Assembly: GCF_000285515.1 (NCBI RefSeq)
Contig: NZ_HE610961.1
Span: 1 to 45,567 of the forward strand
Direction of reading: 5' to 3'
DNA: 45,567 nt
Source of the DNA: Paenibacillus senegalensis JC66
GTDB lineage: Bacteria; Bacillota; Bacilli; Paenibacillales; NBRC-103111
The notes below the pieces were generated by a model. That model worked only from the letters and a program-made list of their open reading frames with translations. It ran no database searches and was not told where the DNA came from. Position numbers and translations under genes: made by a program. This document shows, piece by piece, positions 1-6,706 of the stretch. How positions within the stretch are numbered: position 1 is the first letter of the stretch; each line of letters begins with the position of its first letter.

Positions 1-117
1 ACAAAAAAATTTTGTTGCTGGAATGAATAGATATTTTGTTGAATTTAATGTTAGAATTCCCTTATAAATGGAAAATTTCTGAAAGTGATTAGTAAAAATT
101 TAGTGGGGGAAGGTAGG

Positions 118-678
118 ATGCCAGAAAAATGGATGTACTTTTTACTTTATAATTTCTATAATTTAGATAACGATGTTCAAAAAACAGTCTACCTAAACTA
201 TAGAAATTTAGTTTACCGTGATATATACTTTCTATTTCGGAACCACGAGTTAGCTGAAGATATTGTGCAAGAGTCCTTTTTAAAAGTAGTTGCTAAAGCT
301 CCGAAATTAAAAAACACTAAAAATATGAAAGCTTGGATTATAAAAATTTCTCGAAATAAGGCCTATGATTTTTTCAAGAAAAACAAAAAATATCATCATT
401 TTTCTGAACCAGATATTATTCTAAATGAGAGGCATGACTTACCTGTATCGGATCAAGTGGAAGATATTATACGGAACGAGCTACTTAATGAGGCCCTTAA
501 CAAATTAAGCATTAAATATCGCCAGGCTTTGTTTCTATATTACGTGGAAGAGAAATCTTATAAAGAAATCGCAATAGAACTTGGTACAACTGAACAAGCC
601 TTAGCTCAAACCATGGTTAGAGCTAGAAAAAAACTGTACCAACACTTCTCGAGAAAATGGGTTGATCGTGATGGATAA
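118..678 (+). CDS. ECF-type RNA polymerase sigma factor
   Basis: About 186 residues, the usual size of an extracytoplasmic-function sigma-70 factor, with only regions 2 and 4. Region 2 shows the stretch HELAEDIVQESFLKV followed by the tryptophan-containing AWIIKISRNKAYDFFKK helix that melts and reads the -10 element. Region 4 holds the helix-turn-helix LPxxYR-like part (IKYRQALFLYYVEEKSYKEIAIELGTT, then ARKKLYQ) that reads the -35 element. The ATG at 118 is preferred over a GTG at 85 because GGGGAAGG lies just upstream. The next gene starts before this one ends, so the two are coupled, as expected for a sigma factor and its membrane antagonist. The family is certain; the regulon is not visible. 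Confidence 0.93.
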   Translation: MPEKWMYFLLYNFYNLDNDVQKTVYLNYRNLVYRDIYFLFRNHELAEDIVQESFLKVVAKAPKLKNTKNMKAWIIKISRNKAYDFFKKNKKYHHFSEPDIILNERHDLPVSDQVEDIIRNELLNEALNKLSIKYRQALFLYYVEEKSYKEIAIELGTTEQALAQTMVRARKKLYQHFSRKWVDRDG

Positions 679-1036
679 TGATTTTAGGCATGAACACTTA
701 AAGGAACTATTAAAAAACATACATCAAGATACGATTATTCCCGATGGCCTACATTCCTGGCTCAGTGTTAAAACCAAAATAGATAAAATCAATAAACAAA
801 AACGTTTGAACAAACGAATAAAAATAATTAGCACCCTGATTGCCTGCGTTTTCATAATAACTTTTGTTTTTACCTCTATAGATTTGTCCACAGTTCATTC
901 CAAAGTCCCGGGTTTTGTATGGGTTGTGAAAGACGACATCACTGACATCTTTTTTGAAAATCTCGATTCACATTTGCAAGGATACTCTAAGGTTAAATCT
1001 TTACCCAAGCCTTCTATTATAGATATTGATTCGTAG
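671..1036 (+). CDS. Short membrane-anchored probable anti-sigma factor
   Basis: About 121 residues: a polar basic N-terminus of about 50 residues, one transmembrane helix (about residues 52-71, ISTLIACVFIITFVFTSI) and a short exported tail of about 50 residues. The gene overlaps the sigma gene by 8 bases, the standard arrangement for an anti-sigma factor that holds its sigma at the membrane. The cytoplasmic part has HEHLKELLKNIHQD but no zinc HxxxCxxC motif. Family members usually have a much longer extracellular sensor domain, so this one is minimal or truncated. The ATG at 671 was chosen over a TTG at 662. The role is inferred from position and topology only. Confidence 0.65.
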   Translation: MDNDFRHEHLKELLKNIHQDTIIPDGLHSWLSVKTKIDKINKQKRLNKRIKIISTLIACVFIITFVFTSIDLSTVHSKVPGFVWVVKDDITDIFFENLDSHLQGYSKVKSLPKPSIIDIDS

Positions 1037-1071
1037 ACTAAAAAATAATGGGTAGAACAAGCTTAAGGATG

Positions 1072-1245
1072 TCAAAACGATGAAGAGGAAACACAATATT
1101 CTGCTTTTGAATAAACGACAGCGGTAGTAATATCGTTGTGAAAATCTTCCTTTTGCTTGGCATCTTGAATAAACCAAAATAGCAGGAGAACATTATTATG
1201 ATCATAGACAATCAATGTATGATCGCTTGGAGAATATTTATTTAA
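1072..1245 (-). pseudogene. In-frame continuation of the lipoprotein gene after a premature TGA
   Basis: Directly after the TGA at 1246-1248 the same frame stays open for 57 codons to a TGA at 1072-1074. It encodes a soluble-looking segment with pieces such as YSPSDHTLIVYDHN, LLLFWFIQDAKQKEDF and TAVVYSKAEYCV. Together with the upstream part it would give a lipoprotein of about 167 residues. A single nonsense mutation, or a sequencing error, explains it best. There is no sign of selenocysteine machinery. Confidence 0.55.
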
Positions 1246-1575
1246 TCAGCTAAGTCCTTTTTGTTGAGCTGCCTCCGATTCAAAAATATAGACCGATAAT
1301 TCCTCCATAAAAGGTAGTCTACTAATGGCCTTCCGATTGTGTACCGTAATGGGTTCTACATAGTTTAATGTCCAGTTTTGCGATAGGTTTGAGGAACTCA
1401 ATTCAAGCGGAAGGGGTTCTAAATGATTTTGGTCAAGACTATCCAGTACTTCATCTAAGGCAAGTAAACATGAGCTGTTGTTAGCCTCTGCTTCCAATGA
1501 TTGATTTTGGTTGCTATGAACACAGCTTGTTATTAGCAATAAAGTGATTACAAGCATGATTCCCCGCTTTATCAT
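1246..1575 (-). CDS. Small lipoprotein, open part of a gene interrupted by TGA
   Basis: 109 residues beginning with a lipoprotein signal peptide (basic MIKR, hydrophobic LVITLLLITS, lipobox Cys at about residue 18), so it should be exported and lipid-anchored. A GAGGGGG ribosome site precedes the ATG at 1575; the longer open frame up to 1761 overlaps the upstream gene and is not needed. The protein stops at TGA (1246-1248), but the same frame continues without another stop to 1072 and still reads like protein. The gene therefore looks prematurely terminated. I do not recognise the family. Confidence 0.6.
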   Translation of the reverse strand: MIKRGIMLVITLLLITSCVHSNQNQSLEAEANNSSCLLALDEVLDSLDQNHLEPLPLELSSSNLSQNWTLNYVEPITVHNRKAISRLPFMEELSVYIFESEAAQQKGLS

Positions 1576-1657
1576 TTTGTTAGCCCCCTCTTCTCTAACC
1601 CGCTCTGTTAATCGATTTTGATAAAACCGCAGGAAAAATGGAGTTGGATAATTAAGG

Positions 1658-2443
1658 CTAATACAGCAATAGATTATCCTTTGGCCCGCTACTGCGAATG
1701 AACAAAACAAAAGCAATAAGCTGAATAAGTAGGACAGCGACGGAAAGATTCCCTTGAACAAAAGCTAAGAATGGAGAAAGCATTATAGTCCCATTTAACA
1801 TCCATCTGTATGTTCCAAGAGCGGGAAGGTCTTTTCTAATCCATAGGGAAAATAACACATAAAAGACCATTCCACTCAGCACGATTCCTAGAGTAAAAGC
1901 TGTTAAGGAAACCCTCTCCCATCCCGTGCTTAACTGAAAAAAGTTCATAAAATAGAAAACAATGACCAGCACGATTAAAAAGATGAAACCGATTGGCTTT
2001 AGCGGCTGCGTTAATTTATCTATGTAGTTTTCCAGATCAGTAGGCGTATCGTATTTGTTTAGTCCTAATTGTTCTTGGTGCAATCTCTCCAATTCAACAT
2101 TTATAAACTCCAAAAGAGTGGGCAAAAGCTCTGGGTCAAAGCTTTTGTAAAAATCCCGGCTAATCCTTCGGATATCCTTACTAAAATAAGAACTGGCCTC
2201 ACCCATTCGGTTCATCAGCTCATTCAGTGCCAGTGAATCATGAGGATGATGAATCACCTTAACTACTTCCAAATGACCGTATACATACAGTTTCTTCTGA
2301 ATGCCTTCCACTTTATTACTATGGTTACGGTCAATCATAACCTTAAATTCCTTGTACAGCCAAATGGTTAGACTGACTAAAACGGTGACAGCCAGAGACC
2401 ACACCGGATTCGTTTGAATATAAGTAATAAGTTCATTTAGCAT
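1658..2443 (-). CDS. Multi-pass membrane protein of unknown function
   Basis: 261 residues. One transmembrane helix near the N-terminus (about residues 15-30), a charged cytoplasmic region of about 120 residues (HPHDSLALNELMNRMGEASSYF, then SRDFYKSFDPELLPTLLEFINVELERL), then four hydrophobic segments from about residue 150 to the end. The start has AAGGAGC ten bases upstream. The 3' end lies 82 bases before the lipoprotein ATG on the same strand, so the two may be co-transcribed. I do not recognise the family. Confidence 0.7.
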   Translation of the reverse strand: MLNELITYIQTNPVWSLAVTVLVSLTIWLYKEFKVMIDRNHSNKVEGIQKKLYVYGHLEVVKVIHHPHDSLALNELMNRMGEASSYFSKDIRRISRDFYKSFDPELLPTLLEFINVELERLHQEQLGLNKYDTPTDLENYIDKLTQPLKPIGFIFLIVLVIVFYFMNFFQLSTGWERVSLTAFTLGIVLSGMVFYVLFSLWIRKDLPALGTYRWMLNGTIMLSPFLAFVQGNLSVAVLLIQLIAFVLFIRSSGPKDNLLLY

Positions 2444-2588
2444 GTTGAAAAAAAGCTCCTTAATGATTAGTGGTTATCATTAAGTATCGGTATATGGCGT
2501 GGTGTGAATGAGCTTTGCGTTACGATTATCACCCTATGATAAAAAGAAAAACGCCCGTTGTGGACGCTTCTCCCTCCTCGGTATAACT

Positions 2589-3416
2589 CTATAAAGATCG
2601 ACTAACGTCTGCTCCAGTGGAACTGTTACCCTTCACCTGTTTTAGCGTTGCAACGATAAGAAAACTAACAATGACTAATAAGAGCCATGAACTCACCTTT
2701 CCTAAATGAACGAGACTCCATGCATCGGCCTGGTTCGGGTATTCCCAAGCTCCAAAGAACGTGGCAATATTTTCGGCTATCCATATGAAAAAACCGATGA
2801 GCACAAAAGAGAGTGCAATTGGCATACGGTAACGAATTCCGTTCACCTCATATCTAACCCATGACTTCCAAAAGACGATAATGACGAGCCCGGCTAACCA
2901 ATAGCGGACGTCAATCCAAAAATGATGGGTAAAAAAATTTAAATAAATCGCAGCGGCAAGAGGGACAACCAGCAAAAACGGCGGCCACTTAACCAGTTCT
3001 ACCTTTAACCTCCTCCACGCCTGGCACAAATAACTTGCCACACTTGCATACATGAATCCGCTGTACAAAGGGACTCCCCAAATTTTAGAATACCCTTCCT
3101 CCGGATAAGACCAGGACCCCATGTGCACCTTAAAAAGCTCAAGCGCCAGCCCAATAAGATGGAATAAGGTGATGACTTTTAATTCGTCCTTTGTTTCAAG
3201 CCCAGAGCGTACCATCCACCACTGCATGACAAGACAGATGATGAGCAGCCAGTCATAACGCGGTAAGAAGGGCAGCGGTATGAACTGTGTAATCGCTAAG
3301 GAGGCAAATATAACGACAGGAAACAAACAGGATAGGGCTTGCTCCCAACCAAAATGAACGAGTTGTTTGAATGGCCTCACGATTGTGCCTCCATTATTCA
3401 TCATGGGGGTTTTCAT
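2589..3416 (-). CDS. yoaT: DUF817 family membrane protein (YoaT-like)
   Basis: About 275 residues and seven or eight transmembrane helices. The segment FKVHMGSWSYPEEGYSKIWGVPLYSGFMYA and the later FGAWEYPNQ are typical of DUF817, the family of B. subtilis YoaT. The 5' end overlaps the end of the XRE regulator gene by about 23 bases, and a DUF2975 gene lies upstream. The yoaS-yozG-yoaT order known from B. subtilis is thus reproduced, which supports the symbol. Several start codons lie close together (GTG 3419, ATG 3416, ATG 3404, ATG 3401) and none has an ideal ribosome site, so the exact start is open. Function unknown. Confidence 0.8.
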   Translation of the reverse strand: MKTPMMNNGGTIVRPFKQLVHFGWEQALSCLFPVVIFASLAITQFIPLPFLPRYDWLLIICLVMQWWMVRSGLETKDELKVITLFHLIGLALELFKVHMGSWSYPEEGYSKIWGVPLYSGFMYASVASYLCQAWRRLKVELVKWPPFLLVVPLAAAIYLNFFTHHFWIDVRYWLAGLVIIVFWKSWVRYEVNGIRYRMPIALSFVLIGFFIWIAENIATFFGAWEYPNQADAWSLVHLGKVSSWLLLVIVSFLIVATLKQVKGNSSTGADVSRSL

Positions 3417-3618
3417 CACTCCGGTATTCCAAAAGATCTCCAGGTTGACATTCTAAAGCTTTGCAAATCGCTTCCAAAGTGGATAGCCGAATAGCTTTGG
3501 CCTTTCCATTCTTCAATATAGAGAGATTGGCCATTGTGATTCCAACCCGCTCGGAGAGTTCTGTTACGCTCATCTTCCTTTTTGCCAGCATCACGTCAAT
3601 GTTGATTATAATTGCCAT
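3394..3618 (-). CDS. yozG: Small XRE/Cro-type repressor (YozG-like)
   Basis: 74 residues, essentially one helix-turn-helix domain: IDVMLAKRKMSVTELSERVGITMANLSILKNGKAKAIRLSTLEAICKAL, followed by the CQPGDLLEY end seen in this compact family. GAGGTGA precedes the ATG. It sits between the DUF2975 and DUF817 membrane genes, 9 bases after the first and overlapping the second. Such mini-repressors usually regulate their own operon. The palindrome at 4149-4173 upstream of the first gene is the obvious candidate operator. Confidence 0.88.
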   Translation of the reverse strand: MAIIINIDVMLAKRKMSVTELSERVGITMANLSILKNGKAKAIRLSTLEAICKALECQPGDLLEYRSDENPHDE

Positions 3619-3627
3619 GGTTTCACC

Positions 3628-4104
3628 TCAGACCGTTAAATCATTTTCAGATTTGATATCAATCGCTTGTTGTAAAAGTCTTTGAAGAACGGCCGCGAAT
3701 ACTGCGATTACTAAGGAAGCAAAGATAGGCACCATTCCCATAAATATAAGACCCGGGGCATCATCCCGATCTGCTAAAAAATAAACAAATGGCAGTACAA
3801 CCAGATACAAACCGCTGATGATCATTGCGCAATATTTGATATTTTTTAGCGCTTTAACCGACAGTTCAGAGAAAGCTTGGTTTTTGTCAATATAACTTAA
3901 AAGCTTAAAAGCCTGATACAATGCTACGAAAAACGGCACCACGGTTACATACACCCCTATAAAAATAGGATATAGGATATGGTCATAATCCGGATTTAAC
4001 GGATGGTTGGGCAGCCATGTTAATCCAAATACACACAAAGCAAGAACAGGAATACCCATAAGAAAAACCGCTATTTTCAAAAAAAGTGTAGAACCTCGAT
4101 TCAT
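3628..4104 (-). CDS. yoaS: DUF2975 family membrane protein (YoaS-like)
   Basis: 158 residues with four transmembrane helices (about 10-28, 47-67, 92-115, 125-145). The loop FKLLSYIDKNQAFSELSVKALKNIKY is the typical DUF2975 signature between helices 2 and 3. The ATG at 4104 is chosen because AGAGAGG lies 8 bases upstream; a GTG at 4113 falls inside that site. It is the first gene of a three-gene minus-strand operon with an XRE repressor and a DUF817 protein. DUF2975 proteins are nearly always paired with a tiny XRE regulator. Function unknown. Confidence 0.85.
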   Translation of the reverse strand: MNRGSTLFLKIAVFLMGIPVLALCVFGLTWLPNHPLNPDYDHILYPIFIGVYVTVVPFFVALYQAFKLLSYIDKNQAFSELSVKALKNIKYCAMIISGLYLVVLPFVYFLADRDDAPGLIFMGMVPIFASLVIAVFAAVLQRLLQQAIDIKSENDLTV

Positions 4105-4138
4105 AAAAAGCACCTCTCTTAAATTTGTTGGCTAATTG

Positions 4139-4173
4139 ATTATAACATAAATTTATCGTTTATCGATAAATTT
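4139..4173 (-). promoter_or_regulatory. Promoter with palindromic operator for the DUF2975-XRE-DUF817 operon
   Basis: On the minus strand a perfect -10 TATAAT lies at 4144-4139, 35 bases before the DUF2975 start. Over the -35 region sits a perfect 10-bp inverted repeat, AAATTTATCG (4149-4158) and CGATAAATTT (4164-4173), with a 5-base centre. A repressor bound here would block RNA polymerase. Binding by the operon's own XRE protein is inferred. Confidence 0.6.
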
Positions 4174-4225
4174 TTATTTATTTACATATTATTATTATTG
4201 AATAGGAATACACTTGCACTTCGCC

Positions 4226-4274
4226 ATAAAAAACACTCCAAATCTAGGTATCCCCTTAACGATTGGAGTGTTTT
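4226..4274 (-). terminator. Long-loop hairpin, possible terminator
   Basis: AACACTCCAA and TTGGAGTGTT form a 10-bp inverted repeat around a loop of about 21 bases. A run of six A on its left becomes six U on the minus strand, and T-rich sequence follows on the right. It lies between the yoaS-type promoter and the small-peptide locus and could insulate them. The loop is longer than usual. Confidence 0.4.
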
Positions 4275-4582
4275 GTATTTCAATTTCTTATAGACAAACT
4301 ATGCTGTTGATGATAATTGCCGGGTTCGGGGGCCATTCTTCCTCCATGGCGGTAGCCTCCACAGTATCACCCGTTGTTGGACGGACACAAAAGGATGGTT
4401 ACGAATAAAACAAATAGCCAGCCAGTGCGGCACAGACAGCAAATAGTCCAACTCTTGTCACGATTGTAGGCTGACCAGGTTATTGCGTTCAAACTTCGGA
4501 AGTGCTAAAATAAGTGTACAATCAAGTATTCAGTTTTCTATTCAGTTGTATGAAGACTTATGTTTCAGCCATATACTAAAGA

Positions 4583-4614
4583 AGAGCCTTCGCCGCTGCA
4601 ACGGCAAAGACTCT
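4583..4614 (-). other. RNA-like hairpin with wobble pairs on the minus strand
   Basis: A 13-bp stem (4583-4595 with 4602-4614) around a 6-base loop. Read as minus-strand RNA its two imperfect positions become G-U pairs; on the plus strand they are C-A mismatches. That asymmetry favours a minus-strand transcript. A short U-rich tail (UUCUUUAG) follows, so this may be a back-up terminator behind the peptide gene. Confidence 0.4.
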
Positions 4615-4672
4615 CCAGGACTCGAAAGGCTGTGGATCACCACGGCGTGCATTGTTTAAAATAGCAACAGAT

Positions 4673-4718
4673 GCAAAAACCCACCGTTAGGAGCCAACCT
4701 TACGCGGTGGGTTTTTGC
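4673..4718. terminator. Bidirectional terminator overlapping the peptide gene's stop
   Basis: A perfect 14-bp inverted repeat, GCAAAAACCCACCG (4673-4686) and CGGTGGGTTTTTGC (4705-4718), with an 18-base loop. It ends in five T in both directions. The stop codon of the 44-residue ORF (4700-4702) lies in the loop, so that mRNA would end almost at its stop codon, as in type I toxin mRNAs. Confidence 0.8.
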
Positions 4719-4834
4719 TTGCGTTTGCGAAACTTACGTTTCAGCCAACGATACAGCTTACGGAAACCAAGCACCAAGCTTAGTACCGCAGCGATCCATC
4801 GGAGTACGTCGAGCCACGCTACAAGTACGGCCAT
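4700..4834 (-). CDS. 44-residue cationic membrane peptide, type I toxin-like
   Basis: ATG at 4834 with GAGAGGGGGTGA upstream, stop at 4700. The peptide has one hydrophobic helix (about residues 2-24, VLVAWLDVLRWIAAVLSLVL) and then a strongly basic tail (RKLYRWLKRKFRKRKQKPTA). This is the plan of small membrane toxins such as the TxpA/Bsr and Fst groups, although the sequence matches none that I recall. A minus-strand -10 TATACT lies at 4912-4907, and a perfect terminator overlaps the stop codon. That implies a compact mRNA of about 230 bases. The ribosome site lies inside a potential hairpin. A small uncharacterised membrane protein is the alternative. Confidence 0.6.
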   Translation of the reverse strand: MAVLVAWLDVLRWIAAVLSLVLGFRKLYRWLKRKFRKRKQKPTA

Positions 4835-4870
4835 CGGCGTCACCCCCTCTCAAGGCAGCTACGCCGTGAC
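4835..4870 (-). promoter_or_regulatory. Possible ribosome-site-sequestering leader structure
   Basis: In the minus-strand leader CGGCGT (4866-4861) can pair with ACGCCG (4840-4835) just before the ATG, closing the GAGAGGGGG ribosome site in a loop. GTCAC (4870-4866) can instead pair with GTGAC (4844-4840), which covers part of the ribosome site. The two helices exclude each other. Type I toxin mRNAs commonly control translation this way. Confidence 0.4.
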
Positions 4871-4906
4871 CCAAAAACATCCACCACTTTCATAGTCCTA
4901 GTAAAG

Positions 4907-4935
4907 AGTATATCACGTTCCCGGCTCTAGCAAAT
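4907..4935 (-). promoter_or_regulatory. Promoter of the small peptide gene
   Basis: A good -10 TATACT at 4912-4907 with a weak -35 upstream (ATTTGC at 17 bases or TTGCTA at 15). Transcription would start near 4900, leaving a leader of about 65-70 bases before the ATG at 4834. Confidence 0.45.
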
Positions 4936-5019
4936 AGATTTTTTCATAGAATCGGAACGCGTAAGCTGCCGTTATCCAAAATTTTCATTTGTTTTCAGAT
5001 TCAAATAGCCTCCAGCTGT

Positions 5020-5049
5020 TTGACTTTTCCCATAATATATAGATATACT
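5020..5049 (+). promoter_or_regulatory. Promoter of the c-di-AMP riboswitch transcript
   Basis: TTGACT (5020-5025), 18-base spacer, TATACT (5044-5049). Transcription would start at about 5056, right at the 5' edge of the riboswitch aptamer. Confidence 0.65.
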
Positions 5050-5054
5050 ATTAG

Positions 5055-5186
5055 TACGCTTAATTTCCGGTGCTCTCATCGGAAAGCGGGGGAACCACAT
5101 GCAACAGGGGCGAATCGTTGTTCAATGAACCGTAGGGAACCATCTTTCCCGAGTCCGTCAGCTAACCTCGTAAGCAGTAGATGGGG
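5055..5186 (+). ncRNA. c-di-AMP riboswitch (ydaO/yuaA leader)
   Basis: The conserved blocks of the ydaO/yuaA aptamer appear in order: CGCTTAAT and CCGGTGCTC near the start, GCGGGGGAACC, GGGGCGAATCGTTGTTCAATGA, then GTAGGGAACCATC, and the long CCCGAGTCCGTCAGCTAACC with CTCGTAAGC. This RNA binds cyclic di-AMP and normally shuts off genes for cell-wall hydrolases, potassium uptake or osmolyte handling when c-di-AMP is high. Two terminators follow within 100 bases, consistent with transcription attenuation. The first sizeable intact gene downstream is the KamA-family gene at 5464. Confidence 0.92.
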
Positions 5187-5213
5187 CAATTATTGTTTAT
5201 ACTGAATGTTTAT

Positions 5214-5277
5214 GGCCCCTATTCCCGGGGTCTTTTTGTTTGTTTATGAAGCCCCGGCCTGCACCTGGGCTTTTTTT
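5214..5277 (+). terminator. Two tandem terminators after the riboswitch
   Basis: The first is GGCCCC (5214-5219) with GGGGTC (5227-5232), then TTTTT. The second is AAGCCC (5249-5254) with GGGCTT (5267-5272), then a run of T to 5277. GGGGC at 5183-5187 could pair with GCCCC at 5215-5219 as an anti-terminator. Either hairpin may be the expression platform. Confidence 0.75.
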
Positions 5278-5463
5278 AGCGTCTACTGCTGGAGTAGTAC
5301 CATCGCTGCTGTATCTGCTCGTGCAAGCATCAGGCTTTATCTTACATACGGTACAGGTATACGGCACTGGTAAAACGGTACTCGAATCTTGGTTCTCGAC
5401 CGGGCTGGCAACACCCAACCTAGCATGTTCGCCTGCAGCGATATTAACGCAGGAGGAATGCAT
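5278..5463 (+). other. Leader gap, possibly the decayed 5' end of a secreted protein gene
   Basis: Between the tandem terminators and the KamA gene one frame reads as a hydrophobic signal-peptide-like stretch (ASTAGVVPSLLYLLVQASGF) followed by TVQ...FSTGLATPNL. This faintly recalls the start of a LysM-type wall protein, a classic target of ydaO riboswitches. The frame has no good start and runs into the KamA gene out of frame. If it is a remnant, the riboswitch originally served a lost gene. Weak evidence. Confidence 0.25.
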
Positions 5464-6672
5464 ATGGCTCAGCCAAAGTACATTACGGATATTGACAAAA
5501 TTAAAGAAATATCCGAGGAAGAACGCAAACGGCTTAAGCAAATTACAGAGAAGTTCGTTTTCCGTGTGAATGACTACTATTTGAATCTCATTGATTGGCA
5601 AGATCCTCATGATCCGATCCGCAAGCTGGTCATTCCCAATGACAACGAGCTCGAAGAGTATGGGCGCTGGGATGCTTCTGACGAGGACACGAATTATGTC
5701 GTCCCCGGCTGCCAGCATAAGTATCGGACTACCGCGCTGCTCATCGTCTCCGAAGTATGCGGTGCCTATTGCCGTTACTGTTTCCGCAAGCGTCTGTTCC
5801 GCAACGACGTGAAAGAGGCGGTACTCAATGTCCAGCCGGGCCTCGAGTATATCGCCGCCCACCCCGAGATCAACAACGTACTTCTAACAGGCGGAGATAG
5901 CCTGCTGCTGGGAACGCCGAAGCTTCGCAGCATTCTGGAAGAGCTGCGCAGCATCCCGCACGTCAAAATTATCCGTCTTGGTTCCAAAATGCCTGTCTTT
6001 AACCCGATGCGCATCTATGAGGATGAAGCTTTGCTGGAGCTAATCCAAACGTTCTCCACAGCGGAGCAGCGCATCTATGTCATGGCCCATATCAATCATC
6101 CGCGTGAAATTACGCCTGAAGCCAAGCGTGGATTTGAAGCCTTGCACAAAGCGGGGGCGATCGTCGTCAACCAAACGCCTGTATTGCGTGGAATCAATGA
6201 TGATCCGGTCGTGCTGGGCGAGCTGCTCGACAAGCTGTCCTGGGCTGGCGTAACGCCATACTATTTCTTCGTGAATCGCCCTGTAGCCGGCAATTCCGAT
6301 TTTGTCCTGCCGCTGGAGCGTGTATACCGAATTGTCGAGGAAGCCAAGGCGCGTACATCCGGGCTAGGCAAGCGGGTACGGCTGTCGATGAGCCATACTT
6401 CCGGCAAGATCGAGATTTTGGCTATCGACAACGGAAAAGCCTATTTGAAATACCATCAATCCCGCGACGACGAATATGGCAAGTTTATGGTGCTCGACTG
6501 TCCGCCTGATGCAGCATGGTTCGACGATTTACCTGGCAATGAACAGTATTGGACTCCTCCTAGTAAAAAGAGTGATCAAATTACCTCGGTCAATTCCCTT
6601 CCCGATATGCCTGTCAAGAAAGTGCGGACACAGCGTCTCCGTAAAGAAACGACTGTTTCAACTGCAAAGTAA
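5464..6672 (+). CDS. KamA-family radical SAM protein (lysine 2,3-aminomutase-like)
   Basis: 402 residues; ATG at 5464 with AGGAGG 8 bases upstream. The radical SAM cluster motif is EVCGAYCRYCFRKR (Cys 99, 103, 106). Then come NNVLLTGGDSLLL, IIRLGSKMPVF and VVNQTPVLRGINDDP, all landmarks of the lysine 2,3-aminomutase family, which uses a 4Fe-4S cluster, SAM and PLP to shift an amino group. The glycine-rich PGGGGK region that carries the PLP lysine in classical enzymes is not seen; a lysine in SHTSGKIEI may replace it. No ablB-type acetyltransferase is adjacent. Substrate therefore unassigned. The gene lies directly behind a c-di-AMP riboswitch. Confidence 0.85.
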   Translation: MAQPKYITDIDKIKEISEEERKRLKQITEKFVFRVNDYYLNLIDWQDPHDPIRKLVIPNDNELEEYGRWDASDEDTNYVVPGCQHKYRTTALLIVSEVCGAYCRYCFRKRLFRNDVKEAVLNVQPGLEYIAAHPEINNVLLTGGDSLLLGTPKLRSILEELRSIPHVKIIRLGSKMPVFNPMRIYEDEALLELIQTFSTAEQRIYVMAHINHPREITPEAKRGFEALHKAGAIVVNQTPVLRGINDDPVVLGELLDKLSWAGVTPYYFFVNRPVAGNSDFVLPLERVYRIVEEAKARTSGLGKRVRLSMSHTSGKIEILAIDNGKAYLKYHQSRDDEYGKFMVLDCPPDAAWFDDLPGNEQYWTPPSKKSDQITSVNSLPDMPVKKVRTQRLRKETTVSTAK

Positions 6673-6706
6673 CGCTAGAGTACAAGAGTACTGCCAGTAA
6701 AAACAG

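Larger units (their letters stand above)
4483..4718 (+). ncRNA. Candidate antisense RNA overlapping the 3' end of the small peptide gene
   Basis: A plausible plus-strand promoter (TTGCGT 4483-4488, 17-base spacer, TAAAAT 4506-4511) would start an RNA near 4518. No open frame with a ribosome site follows, and transcription would stop at the bidirectional terminator 4673-4718. Such an RNA of about 200 bases would be complementary to the tail of the minus-strand peptide mRNA. It also carries a second match: 4556-4571 repeats 4732-4747 with one mismatch, so it could pair with the coding part of that mRNA too. The layout resembles RatA/TxpA and SR4/BsrG. Inference from sequence alone. Confidence 0.35.

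Noticed and set aside
1246-1248. TGA in the lipoprotein gene as a selenocysteine codon
   Set aside because: No SECIS-like hairpin follows at the right distance and no selenocysteine genes are visible; a nonsense mutation is simpler.
4214-4408. 64-codon plus-strand frame before the small toxin-like locus
   Set aside because: No ribosome site and it crosses the hairpin at 4226-4274; the product has no recognisable features.
5464-6672. Naming the KamA-family gene ablA/kamA
   Set aside because: The PLP-lysine motif differs and no ablB acetyltransferase is nearby; only the family can be stated.
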